Part shown: piece by piece, positions 18,216 through 27,012 of the stretch | Layout of the letters: every line of letters begins with the position of its first letter | How positions within the stretch are numbered: position 1 is the stretch's first letter | NCBI GenBank assembly: GCA_008690995.1 | Contig: VRMN01000002.1 | Location: 1,798,001-1,862,000, forward strand | Source: Porphyridium purpureum | Lineage: Eukaryota; Rhodophyta; Bangiophyceae; Porphyridiales; Porphyridiaceae | DNA length: 64,000 nucleotides | Direction of reading: 5' to 3' | Program-made: the position numbers and the translations under genes | The notes under the pieces: generated by a model | Seen by the model: the letters and a program-made list of their open reading frames with translations, nothing else | Databases searched by the model: none | What the model was told of the DNA's origin: nothing

Positions 18216-18812
18216 ATGTATTCGGTGAACGCGTCGGCCGGACTGATGTTCTTCTCGGTCGTCGGGCTCACCGTTGCTCAGTACTTGTTTTACACGTCGG
18301 ATTTCTACGAGAACAAAATTCATCAGCGCGCATCCAGCTACGTACGTTTGAGGTAACTTCTTTCAGGAGATTTTGATCCATTGGATGCTCGTTGACAGAT
18401 GCCTTTCTGAGCGGCTGTGTAAAGGTGTTGAGTCTCGGCAACATGGCTGGCGTGCTCGTGTCGCGACTTTCGTGCGAGGTACCCCTTTTACTCGGAGATG
18501 CAGAGCGATGTATTGCGCTGCGCGGCTAGCATGGCAATGGCCTTGACTGCGTCCCTTTCGTTTTGTGTTCCTGCGATCAGTGGCTGACTGGAATCCCTTG
18601 TTTCTTTCTGGTTCGTGTCTTATGCCCCAATGCCGTAACTGTAATTTCTTCGTTTTGCTGTTCTTTGATGCATCTCGGATGCCATGACTGCCGCTCTCTC
18701 ATGCCTTGTTACTTAATGTATACAGCTCAAGAAGAAGGAGGAAGAGTACCAGACACTCCTCGCGTACCGTGCTAAGCGTGATGGCTTGGCGTCCCTCGTG
18801 CAGGATGAATGA
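18216..18812 (+). CDS. Spliced 70-residue single-pass membrane microprotein
   Basis: Two exons: 18216-18341 (42 codons) and 18726-18812 (28 codons plus stop), joined in phase 0 across a 384-bp GT-AG intron (donor GTACGT, acceptor TATACAG). The product begins MYSVNASAGLMFFSVVG with one hydrophobic helix at about 8-27, then a charged helix containing KKKEEEYQTLLAYRAKRD. The N-terminal part recalls the start of signal peptidase complex subunit 3, but the lumenal domain of that family is missing. An AATAAA lies at 18897-18902. Function unknown; an additional internal exon cannot be excluded. Confidence 0.6.
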
Positions 18813-18935
18813 TGCAAATGGTTGTATAATGGCCGCTCGCAAGCTGCTTTGCGGGCGGATGATGCGTTCGCAGCGCTCATGCAGCGATGAGTTCTGAATA
18901 AAGCCGAGCCACCCGACGCGCACTCACGTCTTGCC

Positions 18936-20870
18936 ATGGTTTTGATCTCGGCGTTCCACTGTACTCGATGTACATTTTACACGCGGAGCTCCAGTGTGTG
19001 TGTAGGCGGCGCGCAGGACCAAGGGACGTGTGCAATGATTATGGAGCACGATCGCCCAGCAAGGCCCCCGCCGCGCCAATGGGGCAGTCAGGCGCTCGCG
19101 GGCTTTCACTCCTCGTCCTTATCGTGCCGGTCTGGAGCGGCTAGAACACAATGCATTGTGCCTTTCTGGATGGCACGTGTCTTGTGCAGAAAGACGGGGA
19201 AAACAACGAGAGCGATAGCCCGAAAGCGGGTTTTATACACGTCAGTCGTCGGGCCGGCATATGATGGGGGCATGAACAGCACATCCTGTGGAGATGCCCA
19301 CGCGCGGAAAAGATTCTCAGTGACCTCTATGGCAGAGCAGAACAACTATCATGACCGGATGCAAGGCGCAGCCACGACCGGGAACGAAAACGACTGCTCG
19401 TCATCGTTCATGCGGCGTCAAGACAGCGCGCAGCCCAGAGCAACTAGTAGGAGATCGTCGATGTCTGGCGCTGCGCAAGCATTCCCGCTACTTGAACCAA
19501 TACCTCTCGATGACTCAATGCGGGAAGCTCTGCAAGGTGCTCTCGAGAGACTATGTGCGGAACAGCCGCTGATGCAGATGCGTATATGGGAGCGACTGAA
19601 CGAGTATGGGAGCGTGGGCGCTGAGTGGCGTCATGTCATCGAGTGCTTGGTCGAATACGAGTTTCGCGGAACCTTGATCGCACGCATCTTGGAGAGGGAG
19701 CCTCAACTGCTTCGCGCTTCTGTTAGAAAGCATATCTTACCCGTGCTTGAATTTTTTAGGCTCGTCTTGTCTCTGCAGCGCCCCGGAATGGCGCAAATAC
19801 TGCGGCATTGTCCCGCGCTTTTGCTTGAGCCGGTCGACAAGATGAAAGTTGTGCTCGCCGTGCTGAAAACGCTCGATTTTCGCGACGAGGATTTGCAATT
19901 CCTCCTAAAAGATTTCCCGAGCCTGTTTTGTGCGAAGCCGGAAGACATGTGCACTTTGATAGAGCTTTTGTGTGGCGAAGAGTTTTCAATGAGTCGGCGC
20001 GAATTGCGCCCCATTGTTCGTCGGGCTCCGTGGATTCTGACTTTGGATCCACACACGCAAGTGATTCCGGGTCTGACCTTTCTGCGCGCATTGGAGTTAC
20101 CTTCTGTGAGAGACGCTGTTCGCATAGGACCGCAACTGCTTCTACCAGAGTCTGTCGACGTGATGACCCGCGTTTATGAATACTTAATGAAGCTGGGCAT
20201 ATCGCAAGCTGGAATCCGTCGCTTGGCGCCATTATATCCGACCATTTTCCTGGCAGATCCAGATCAGGAGCTGGAGCCTGTTATCCAAGTTCTCCGCGGC
20301 ATTGGCTTGTCGCAAGAAGAGTTGTGTCGGGGGATAGTAAGCTTTCCCAACATGTTGATGCTCAGTGTGGAAACCCAGATCATTCCCGTTGTTGAATTTC
20401 TGCGATCCAGAAATGTGCAAAATGTGGCTCGCGTCGTCGCGAAAAATCCAGCTGTATTAACGTACGATGTCACGACTGTGCTTGCGCCAAAGGTAGACTA
20501 CCTTGAGAACAGGCTGGGCCTTTCTTCTTTTGATCTCTTGATCTTTCCGGCGTATTTCTCCTACTCGCTCAGCGATCGGATCGTGCCGCGTACCTTGTTT
20601 CTCAAAAGACTAGGCATTAGTATTGCCGACGCGGGTCTTTCGAACGCCATCTCTTTGACGGACGAGGACTTTTGTCGCTGGACTGCTCGTGTGCCCCGTG
20701 AAGAGTACGACAGCTTTTTGAACTCTGCAGGTCTAATGAGTATGGAGGACTCGAGGCTGTCTCGGAGAGCAGCTCGCCAGCGAAGGCGAAGACGGCGTCA
20801 GCGGTTGTTACGCCACGCAAATTCGAGTTTGAAAGAACATGCGGCTGCAAATAAGACGGGAAGGTCCTAG
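18936..20870 (+). CDS. mTERF domain organellar transcription/translation factor
   Basis: A protein of up to 644 residues. From about 230 to 560 it shows repeated mTERF units, each a three-helix motif with a Pro and Leu pattern, for example 'ILRHCPALLLEPVDKM', 'LLKDFPSLFCAKPEDM', 'VRRAPWILTLDP' and 'GIVSFPNMLMLSVE'. mTERF proteins bind nucleic acid in mitochondria or plastids. The C-terminus is very basic (RRRRRRQR). The true start is uncertain: ATG 18936 precedes a CACTGTAC element at 18957-18964, which elsewhere lies in promoters, so a later ATG such as 19170 (MARVLCRKTGKTTRAIARKR, presequence-like) may be used. Confidence 0.85.
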   Translation: MVLISAFHCTRCTFYTRSSSVCVGGAQDQGTCAMIMEHDRPARPPPRQWGSQALAGFHSSSLSCRSGAARTQCIVPFWMARVLCRKTGKTTRAIARKRVLYTSVVGPAYDGGMNSTSCGDAHARKRFSVTSMAEQNNYHDRMQGAATTGNENDCSSSFMRRQDSAQPRATSRRSSMSGAAQAFPLLEPIPLDDSMREALQGALERLCAEQPLMQMRIWERLNEYGSVGAEWRHVIECLVEYEFRGTLIARILEREPQLLRASVRKHILPVLEFFRLVLSLQRPGMAQILRHCPALLLEPVDKMKVVLAVLKTLDFRDEDLQFLLKDFPSLFCAKPEDMCTLIELLCGEEFSMSRRELRPIVRRAPWILTLDPHTQVIPGLTFLRALELPSVRDAVRIGPQLLLPESVDVMTRVYEYLMKLGISQAGIRRLAPLYPTIFLADPDQELEPVIQVLRGIGLSQEELCRGIVSFPNMLMLSVETQIIPVVEFLRSRNVQNVARVVAKNPAVLTYDVTTVLAPKVDYLENRLGLSSFDLLIFPAYFSYSLSDRIVPRTLFLKRLGISIADAGLSNAISLTDEDFCRWTARVPREEYDSFLNSAGLMSMEDSRLSRRAARQRRRRRRQRLLRHANSSLKEHAAANKTGRS

Positions 20871-21400
20871 TTCGCTTGCGATCATGTCGGCCGCGTGTTT
20901 GGAACTCCTTCTCTTCTGCGGGAAAGGTCTTGTTTCATGGAATGGATGGAAAGCGTCCAGGAAATGGTCAGAAGAGTACTGTGGCTTCGTGCTGAGTTGG
21001 TGGCTTTCCAAGCTCAGCATGCCCTCCGGTGCGCACGGGCCAGACTTGAGGACCCAGGGAGTGCCTCGCGATCGTCAAAGTAAAGCTGGTTAGTTTCAGT
21101 ACTTGTCATGGCCGATACGGCCGGGGACTCTGTATTGTGAAAGAGTTCAAGTTGTGTCTGAATATTTTCGATGAAAGGCGCGCATGCAAGCAAGAGCTTT
21201 TCGTTACTTGGTCGATCTAAGAGTTCGCATGGTCATTATGATGGTCGGTCAAAGGACATCGCGGTTGCGCAGCCGTGTCGCGTGCGGTGCAGCTTTTCAT
21301 GCCGTCCTGCGTGTGATACGCCGCGGAAAGTTCTGTCTGATGATTGTCGTCTGATTAAACTCTTGACGTCCTCTGGACAGCGTGTCCGGACGTGCAACTA
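20871..21400. other. Convergent intergenic region
   Basis: About 530 bp. A short plus-strand frame at 20895-21083 could encode a 62-residue amphipathic peptide, but nothing supports it. Otherwise 3' flanks of the mTERF and SMN genes. Confidence 0.4.
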
Positions 21401-21913
21401 TCACTCACAGAAACGTTCTTCCTTTTCATGAGTTTCAACGTCACGCCTTCCGTCCTCCGTCAATTCCTGCTCCTCGATTGGCGCCTTGCGAGCGGCCGTC
21501 GTCATTGTCTGGGTCGACGGGATCTCCGCAGCTGTCGCTGCGACATGCAAACCCGTGTAATACCCTGCCGAGTAACCCGCTTGATAACCTGTCTGGTACC
21601 ATGAAATCAAAAGTGCGTGCAATTGCGCATAGTCTGTGATTCCATTCAGCGGCGGAGGCGCAGGTATCAGAAGAGCGGGTGAATCATCGCCACACTCTGT
21701 CTTTGCTTCCTGGTGAGAGGCACCTTCCGCCCGTCCGGTTTCCGGGGCCGCTGGGTGGGTGCTTCGAATCTTGTCTGCCTGTTTCTCCGAACGTGCATCT
21801 GCATCGCTATCGGCACGTCTGCTACGCTTTTGCTCATCAGCTGCTGATGCGTATGATGCCAGTGCGTGGTCCCACGCTTCGATCAGTTCCGTGTCGTCCC
21901 ACACTTCATTCAT
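21401..21913 (-). CDS. SMN1: Survival motor neuron (SMN) homologue lacking a Tudor domain
   Basis: A 170-residue protein with both ends of SMN and no middle. Residues 4-21, 'VWDDTELIEAWDHALASY', match the Gemin2-binding helix. Residues 97-121 contain the YG box, 'SWYQTGYQAGYSAGYYTG' (repeated YxxG), which oligomerises SMN; a short Pro run (PAPPP, 84-88) precedes it as in the animal protein. SMN assembles Sm rings on spliceosomal snRNAs. No Tudor domain is present between 22 and 95, a region that is charged and disordered, as in the short fission yeast protein. Downstream of CWC25 on the same strand. Confidence 0.88.
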   Translation of the reverse strand: MNEVWDDTELIEAWDHALASYASAADEQKRSRRADSDADARSEKQADKIRSTHPAAPETGRAEGASHQEAKTECGDDSPALLIPAPPPLNGITDYAQLHALLISWYQTGYQAGYSAGYYTGLHVAATAAEIPSTQTMTTAARKAPIEEQELTEDGRRDVETHEKEERFCE

Positions 21914-22082
21914 TCTTCACTTTCTATAAGTGTCCGTGACGTTGCAGCAAGCTAATGGAGCCCGGATGTGAAAGAGTCTTTATACAATCAGCTATATATT
22001 CAAGTGCCGAAGCCTGTGCATTCCGGAAGTCGGTCTTTTCAACAAAGTCCAAGCCGTGCGTCGCAAAGCCATGGCCAACGCA

Positions 22083-22565
22083 TCACTTGCGAGAAAAGAT
22101 GTCCAGCAACTGGCGGTTATTTGCCTTCAGAAATTGATGACGTTTGCCACCAGGGACCATCAGGCCTTCTTTTCGCTGGCTGCGCCGCTCAAACACCTGC
22201 TGCGCGGTCCTGCGGTTGCGCGGTGTCTGTTCGCAGGGATCCTGCTCCTCCAGCGATGGGTTCGCAAGATTCTGGCAGCGCGAGGTGAGAACACCGCGTT
22301 CGATGCGTACCGCGAAAGCGCCTTGAAAGCCCAGGTTCGAACCCACCGCTCTCCCCGAGATTCCGCCAGAATCTGTGTCGTGCTGCACCAGCAAGACTGT
22401 GTCATTTCTGTCCTCAGGCTCCGTCCCGCTGCTATCCTGGCTGGACGAAAGATTCGAGACTGCAACAAACCGGCGCGCCTTGCGGTCGTCGTCATCGAAC
22501 GTTCCCACGTGCAGCGAGCTGCACCGGTCTTCGTTCAGGCTCCATACAGCAGAAGCTGCCTCCAT
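22083..22565 (-). CDS. Hypothetical protein, doubtful
   Basis: A frame of about 160 residues starting at ATG 22565 (or 22589) lies between SMN and CWC25 on the same strand. It has no recognised domain. The composition is hydrophilic, with an acidic middle and a basic end (RRSQRKEG). The position 170 bp upstream of SMN fits the compact tandem spacing of real genes here, but a longer frame is open on the opposite strand, so it may not be coding. Confidence 0.35.
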   Translation of the reverse strand: MEAASAVWSLNEDRCSSLHVGTFDDDDRKARRFVAVSNLSSSQDSSGTEPEDRNDTVLLVQHDTDSGGISGRAVGSNLGFQGAFAVRIERGVLTSRCQNLANPSLEEQDPCEQTPRNRRTAQQVFERRSQRKEGLMVPGGKRHQFLKANNRQLLDIFSRK

Positions 22566-23010
22566 GTCGATCTCGTCTCGCTTTCTCATTATACGCAGCT
22601 GTCCCCCTTGGCTGTCTTCGCGTCCCTTCCCTTTGTGCCGCTGCTTGAACGATTTAGCGAGTCAACGCTCTCACGTGCGGCATCCCGCCGAGTTTTAGAG
22701 AGCGCGGCAGTTCCAGCAGTCGCTACGAACGTTGCCATCGATGTGTGGTCACTCGTCCACTGCACTGCTCTCATGTTCTCGCTCATAAGCAAATGGCGTG
22801 GAAGCCGAGGAACAAATCGCACATCACTGGAGTCAGATTGCTTCACAACGGTAATTTCTACACGAACGTGCACTGCGTGTGTGAAGTGGAGCATGTTGTA
22901 CTTATTGTTCGGGGTGGATATCAGGCACACACACACACAAACACACGCTCTATCTCTTTATCGCAAATATATCCTTCCGCGTGTAACAGGACTTGGCAGG
23001 TACCATTCAA
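22566..23010. other. Intergenic region with a CA microsatellite
   Basis: About 445 bp with a CA run at about 22926-22947. Likely CWC25 3' flank; no gene seen. Confidence 0.45.
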
Positions 23011-23952
23011 TCACTTGCGCGACTTTTTCTCGCGCCGCCGAGAGCTCCTGCGGTTTCCCGAAGAGGAGGAGCAGGATTTTTTCGAGCGGTTCTTGCTCGT
23101 GCTGCCGTTCCGCTTGCGCTGGCGCTTCCTCTCCCGCATTCCTGATGTATCATCGCTCGAGCTCGAGCTCGAGAAGCGAGCATTGTCGCGAAGACTTTCA
23201 CTGTCGCTGCTGTCGCTCGAGTACTCGCTCGGTCTCGGGCGGCGCCCGAGCGGATCGAGGCTCTTTCTCACCCTGCGCACGTCACCGTTTGCGCGCCGAG
23301 ATGACGTCGAAGCATGCTTGCGTTTTCTCGGATTCAGGTTCTGCGGAAATATGTCCACGGTATCCTCGGCAAGCCCCGAGTTGCACGCGTCAAATTCAGA
23401 GATCGACTCACTGGGACGTGGGATGGTACCCATGGTTACATTTGTCATTACGAGCCGGTCCTCTTCTACCTGCATCATAGACAAGGGATCTTCTCGGACT
23501 TTGGTCGCTGCATCCACGAGCCGAACGTGATCGAAAGGTTCGGCAGTGTTCGGGCTGATCTCATGGCCCAACGACGCACCGCTGGCTGCCGCATCCAGCG
23601 ACACTATCGCGGGCTGCTGAGCCTTGTCACGCGCTGAAAACGAGGCAGCGCGTTTCCCCAGCAAAAGCTCTTCGCGCTCACCGTCCTGTGCGTCTTGCTT
23701 GCCAAACTCATACATCCATTCTAATTGTGTACGGCTCTTAAATGCTGCTGCGGTACGGCTTGCGCCGTTACTTACCTCGGCTCCGATTCTCTGCAAATCC
23801 TCAACGTGGCGCTCATGCTCGATTTGCTTGCGTAGCTCTGCCACGCGCTTTTCCTCGAGCGCATCCCGCTGCTCGGCTTGCCAGACGCGCTCATTGTTCC
23901 TTAGCGTGCGCGTGTGCCACGACTTTTTGTTCAGGAAACTCAGCGCTGACAT
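23011..23952 (-). CDS. CWC25: Pre-mRNA splicing factor CWC25
   Basis: A 313-residue protein with the CIR-N domain at the start: 'FLNKKSWHTRTLRNNERVWQ' is the family hallmark, followed by a charged coiled coil. 'LEWMYEF' at about 77-83 matches the conserved LDWMY motif of CWC25. The C-terminus is an Arg/Ser-rich tail typical of splicing factors. CWC25 joins the spliceosome at the first transesterification step. ATG 23952 is chosen because the CIR-N domain begins there; a frame extending to 24069 adds non-conserved residues. Confidence 0.9.
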   Translation of the reverse strand: MSALSFLNKKSWHTRTLRNNERVWQAEQRDALEEKRVAELRKQIEHERHVEDLQRIGAEVSNGASRTAAAFKSRTQLEWMYEFGKQDAQDGEREELLLGKRAASFSARDKAQQPAIVSLDAAASGASLGHEISPNTAEPFDHVRLVDAATKVREDPLSMMQVEEDRLVMTNVTMGTIPRPSESISEFDACNSGLAEDTVDIFPQNLNPRKRKHASTSSRRANGDVRRVRKSLDPLGRRPRPSEYSSDSSDSESLRDNARFSSSSSSDDTSGMRERKRQRKRNGSTSKNRSKKSCSSSSGNRRSSRRREKKSRK

Positions 23953-25176
23953 CCAGGCGAGTTCGGGGTGGGGCCGGGAACCCTGCGCCTGATCTGCGGC
24001 GAAAGAAAAGCGAACGGCTCCACGCGCCCTTCCGTGCTTGAACAGAACGCCAACGTCCCCCCGAGACACAAGGCGCCGTCACAACTGAGGAACAACGCCA
24101 AACAGAACGTATGCGCGCCGCGCCAGTTCCAACCTCATAAACGAGGGCGCCGCACGCGCGCCACACTTTGAGCAAGTCTGCGACACGCGCCCCGATTCGT
24201 CCGACGTGTCAGATGCGCCGCCCACCCGCCACGGTCACCGCGCAACCCACTTGCGTCGTGTCCGGCTGCGCCTCCTCCCCTTCCGCGCGAGTCTTGGCGC
24301 ATACGTGCGTGCGTGCATGCGAGCGCGGTCGACCGCCTTTCTTCTGTCTCCTATCCCGCTCTCTCTCTCTTCCTCATCAAACGTGAACTGAGTGCCTTTT
24401 TCCTGTCGCTGGTGCCAACGCCGCTTGCCACTCCGTATCACGAACCGCTCTTGTTCACCACACGACGCCCTTCAGTGCACACCGTTTCCGCCACTCCGAG
24501 TGGAACCCGCGCGCGCGTGCTATCAAAAAAGGCCCGTTTCATGATCGCCACGCCGTCCCGCTTACAATCCGCTGTTCATTCGACGCTCTGCCTCCTCCAC
24601 CCGCGCTGGCGAAAAGCCAGCGTGGTGATAGGCTTCAAACACACCACTCGCAACCACCGCACTCGCATCACCAAACGAGCGCGTTTGGTCATAAACATCC
24701 GCCTGTGGGTGCCAACGCGTAACAAACAGAACCCACGCAGAAAAGTCACGCTTAGCTCAAAACGACAATGATGGCGGCTGTACACTACACAGAAATGTCA
24801 GCTGTACTTCAATGGAAGGTTTGCGAAGCAGATGGAGCCTCATTTCGGGCAATTGGCCATTGGCACATTGTCGGCGTGCCGCATGGGGTATGGTTCGGTC
24901 TGATGGTTGGTCGCACACATCGCGCGCGCGTTGGTCGGGCGGTCGTCTGAACGCAATTGGCGCCTCGTTGACGCTCCTTCACGCTTCTTCACGCTTGGTT
25001 TTCTGTGAGCCGTATAAATGACGCACACACCCACACCCACACACACAAAGCTTCGTGCTGTGCTCGCGGTTGCCCGGAGCGGCTACATCAGCTGTGCACA
25101 GACGCATTGGCCCTTCGCGTGTTTCAGCGGAAAGAGGGATAAACAGAGCAAAGCTACGGCCGGGCGGGGATCTGCA
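23953..25176. other. Divergent intergenic region with TATA box
   Basis: About 1.2 kb between divergent genes. GCTGTAC elements occur at about 24778 and 24802, a TATAAA sits at 25013-25018 and is followed by a CA-rich tract (25021-25047). The TATA position supports a start at ATG 25177 rather than at 25018. No other gene is supported. Confidence 0.5.
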
Positions 25177-25992
25177 ATGATGCTCGGCAAGCCGAAAAGC
25201 TTCGCGCGCCCGCGCGCCTCGATTGCGTGGGCAGGTACGATTGTCTTCGTTTGCGTATGCGGCTTCCTGGTGACTCTGGTCCGAAGCGCGCCATTGCCGG
25301 AGAACGGGGCAGAATCGCCTTCTGGTGGTATCACGTGGAGAAACGCAGCCTCCAGAATAGCAGCTCTTCTTGGGATCAAAACGATTCACGGTTACGGAAG
25401 TGAAGAGTTCGGACCGCTGGTTGCTCCCATGGCTGCCTTGCCGCGCAGCGCTGCCCACGCATCATTTTACGCAAAGGACCTATCAGTCATTGGAGGAGTT
25501 GCAGACATGTACACTCGCAGAGCAGTGGAAACGGCTCCTCGTAAGCATTTGCTGGACGATGACCCGCCACGGAAGACGAGGGAAATGACTGTTCAGCGCA
25601 AGTGGCAACCAATCGACTTTGACGGGGTTATTGCTGCCGCCCCTCGCCGACGTCTACTTGCTGAACCGATAACAAACGGCAGCAACGAAACCGGAAGCCG
25701 CAGCCAGCCTCGGCGCGAGATTGAAACGGGTTCCGTGATGTCTCCGGCGCGCAGCCTGGCCGGCTGGGCCGAACGTCCGCAGTCGATGCAGATTCAGTCG
25801 GCTCCTCCGCGAAGCGAGGCGACGCTACTTGTGAATCCCTGGCTCATACTCATGTCGTGCCTTGTGCTGGGGAACACGGGGGGCGTTGTACTTCAAGCCT
25901 TGTCTTTGCGTGCGCAGATCCGCCGGGATTCAGAAATTCTGAAGAGCGCTGACATTTGCAGCTTTCCCACCTCGTCTGTAGGGTATGCATGA
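25177..25992 (+). CDS. Unknown protein with two membrane segments
   Basis: A 271-residue protein beginning MMLGKPKSFARPRASIAWAG. One hydrophobic helix lies at about 17-36 and another near the C-terminus (LLVNPWLILMSCLVLGNTGG, about 222-241). Between them is a polar, Arg-rich region. No family recognised. The N-terminus could be a signal anchor or presequence. An in-frame ATG at 25018 overlaps a TATAAA and is rejected as start. Confidence 0.55.
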   Translation: MMLGKPKSFARPRASIAWAGTIVFVCVCGFLVTLVRSAPLPENGAESPSGGITWRNAASRIAALLGIKTIHGYGSEEFGPLVAPMAALPRSAAHASFYAKDLSVIGGVADMYTRRAVETAPRKHLLDDDPPRKTREMTVQRKWQPIDFDGVIAAAPRRRLLAEPITNGSNETGSRSQPRREIETGSVMSPARSLAGWAERPQSMQIQSAPPRSEATLLVNPWLILMSCLVLGNTGGVVLQALSLRAQIRRDSEILKSADICSFPTSSVGYA

Positions 25993-27012
25993 TTGGAGGA
26001 GCTTACAACAACGTACCCTATGCCAGCGCTACCTTGCCATGCTAGCCCAAAGGGACAAATCGCGTTTGCTCCTGTTGTGGTCAGTTTTCAGTTTCCTTGT
26101 CGCTGTCGTAGAACTTGGAGCGGAACAGAGCGAACGCGTGGTTGCGTCAGCAGCGCCGCTGTCCGTGTTCCGTTCCACGCCCGTAAATGTGTGCGCCGCT
26201 GTCGGAACACGCGGCGGGTGCGTACTTGTTGGTCACGTCGCGGAAACGCGCAGGGTGCACGTCACCACCTAAAAGCCCTAATCGCCCGCACTCTATACTG
26301 AGACGTGCGTTCAGCTAGATCTCTCCACGCGATACACAACCTCGTATCTGAATCTGACTCCACCAACGTCCAACACTCTTCCTACCAGCGCGCGTGGATG
26401 CGTGTTTGCGGGTCAAATTTAGCTAGGTAGCTCGCGCGAAAAGTGCAGTCGGCCGTGGAAGAAATCAAGGACGTTGGAATCGGACGATGCTTCCAGGTCC
26501 GCACGGACTGACTCACCCGCACCAAAAATGCGAGGAGCGAGCGCGGCGGTCTATGCAAACTCTCGCGCTTTCTCATATCGTGTTCCACCCTCCGCGTCAC
26601 CCCGCCATCTCGTGTGTTCTTCGTGCCCTCCGCCGAAGCGACGACTCGACCATTCCTTTCATTTCCTAGCGCCAGCCGTTTTTTTCGGTCATGCTGGTGT
26701 AGTGTTGGATGCATGCATGTCCAGCATATGCATACATACTAGTAGCGCCGCCATTGCACTTGCGTTTATTTTCGTCTTGTTTCTCGGTTTTCTTCTTTTT
26801 CTGTGGCGTTTACCCACAAGAGAGAGAGAGATGCATTGCGGGTATTTAAACGGGCGGGCAAGCATTGCGTCGGAGTGGATGGGGATACCAGCAGAGGAGG
26901 AGGGAGTGAAGGAAGCACGGCAAGGCGGTGAGAGTGAGGGAATGCCGGCCGGCTCGCTTCTTCGACACAGACGGTCCGTCGATGTGTAGCGTGCGCGAGG
27001 CGTGAGGAGAGA
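25993..27012. other. Intergenic region upstream of the NDR-like kinase
   Basis: About 1 kb. A plus-strand frame at 26474-26989 contains a hydrophobic stretch but no family match and reads through a GA-rich tract (26820-26830) close to the kinase start. Treated as promoter and leader. Confidence 0.45.

Noticed and set aside
22330-22350. GGTTCGAACCC resembling a tRNA T-arm
   Set aside because: The flanking bases do not form a T-stem, acceptor stem or anticodon arm on either strand.
22056-23480. 474-codon plus-strand open frame
   Set aside because: Its second half is antisense to the clear CWC25 gene, it lacks any domain, and it is Arg/Ser/Cys-rich as expected of an antisense frame.
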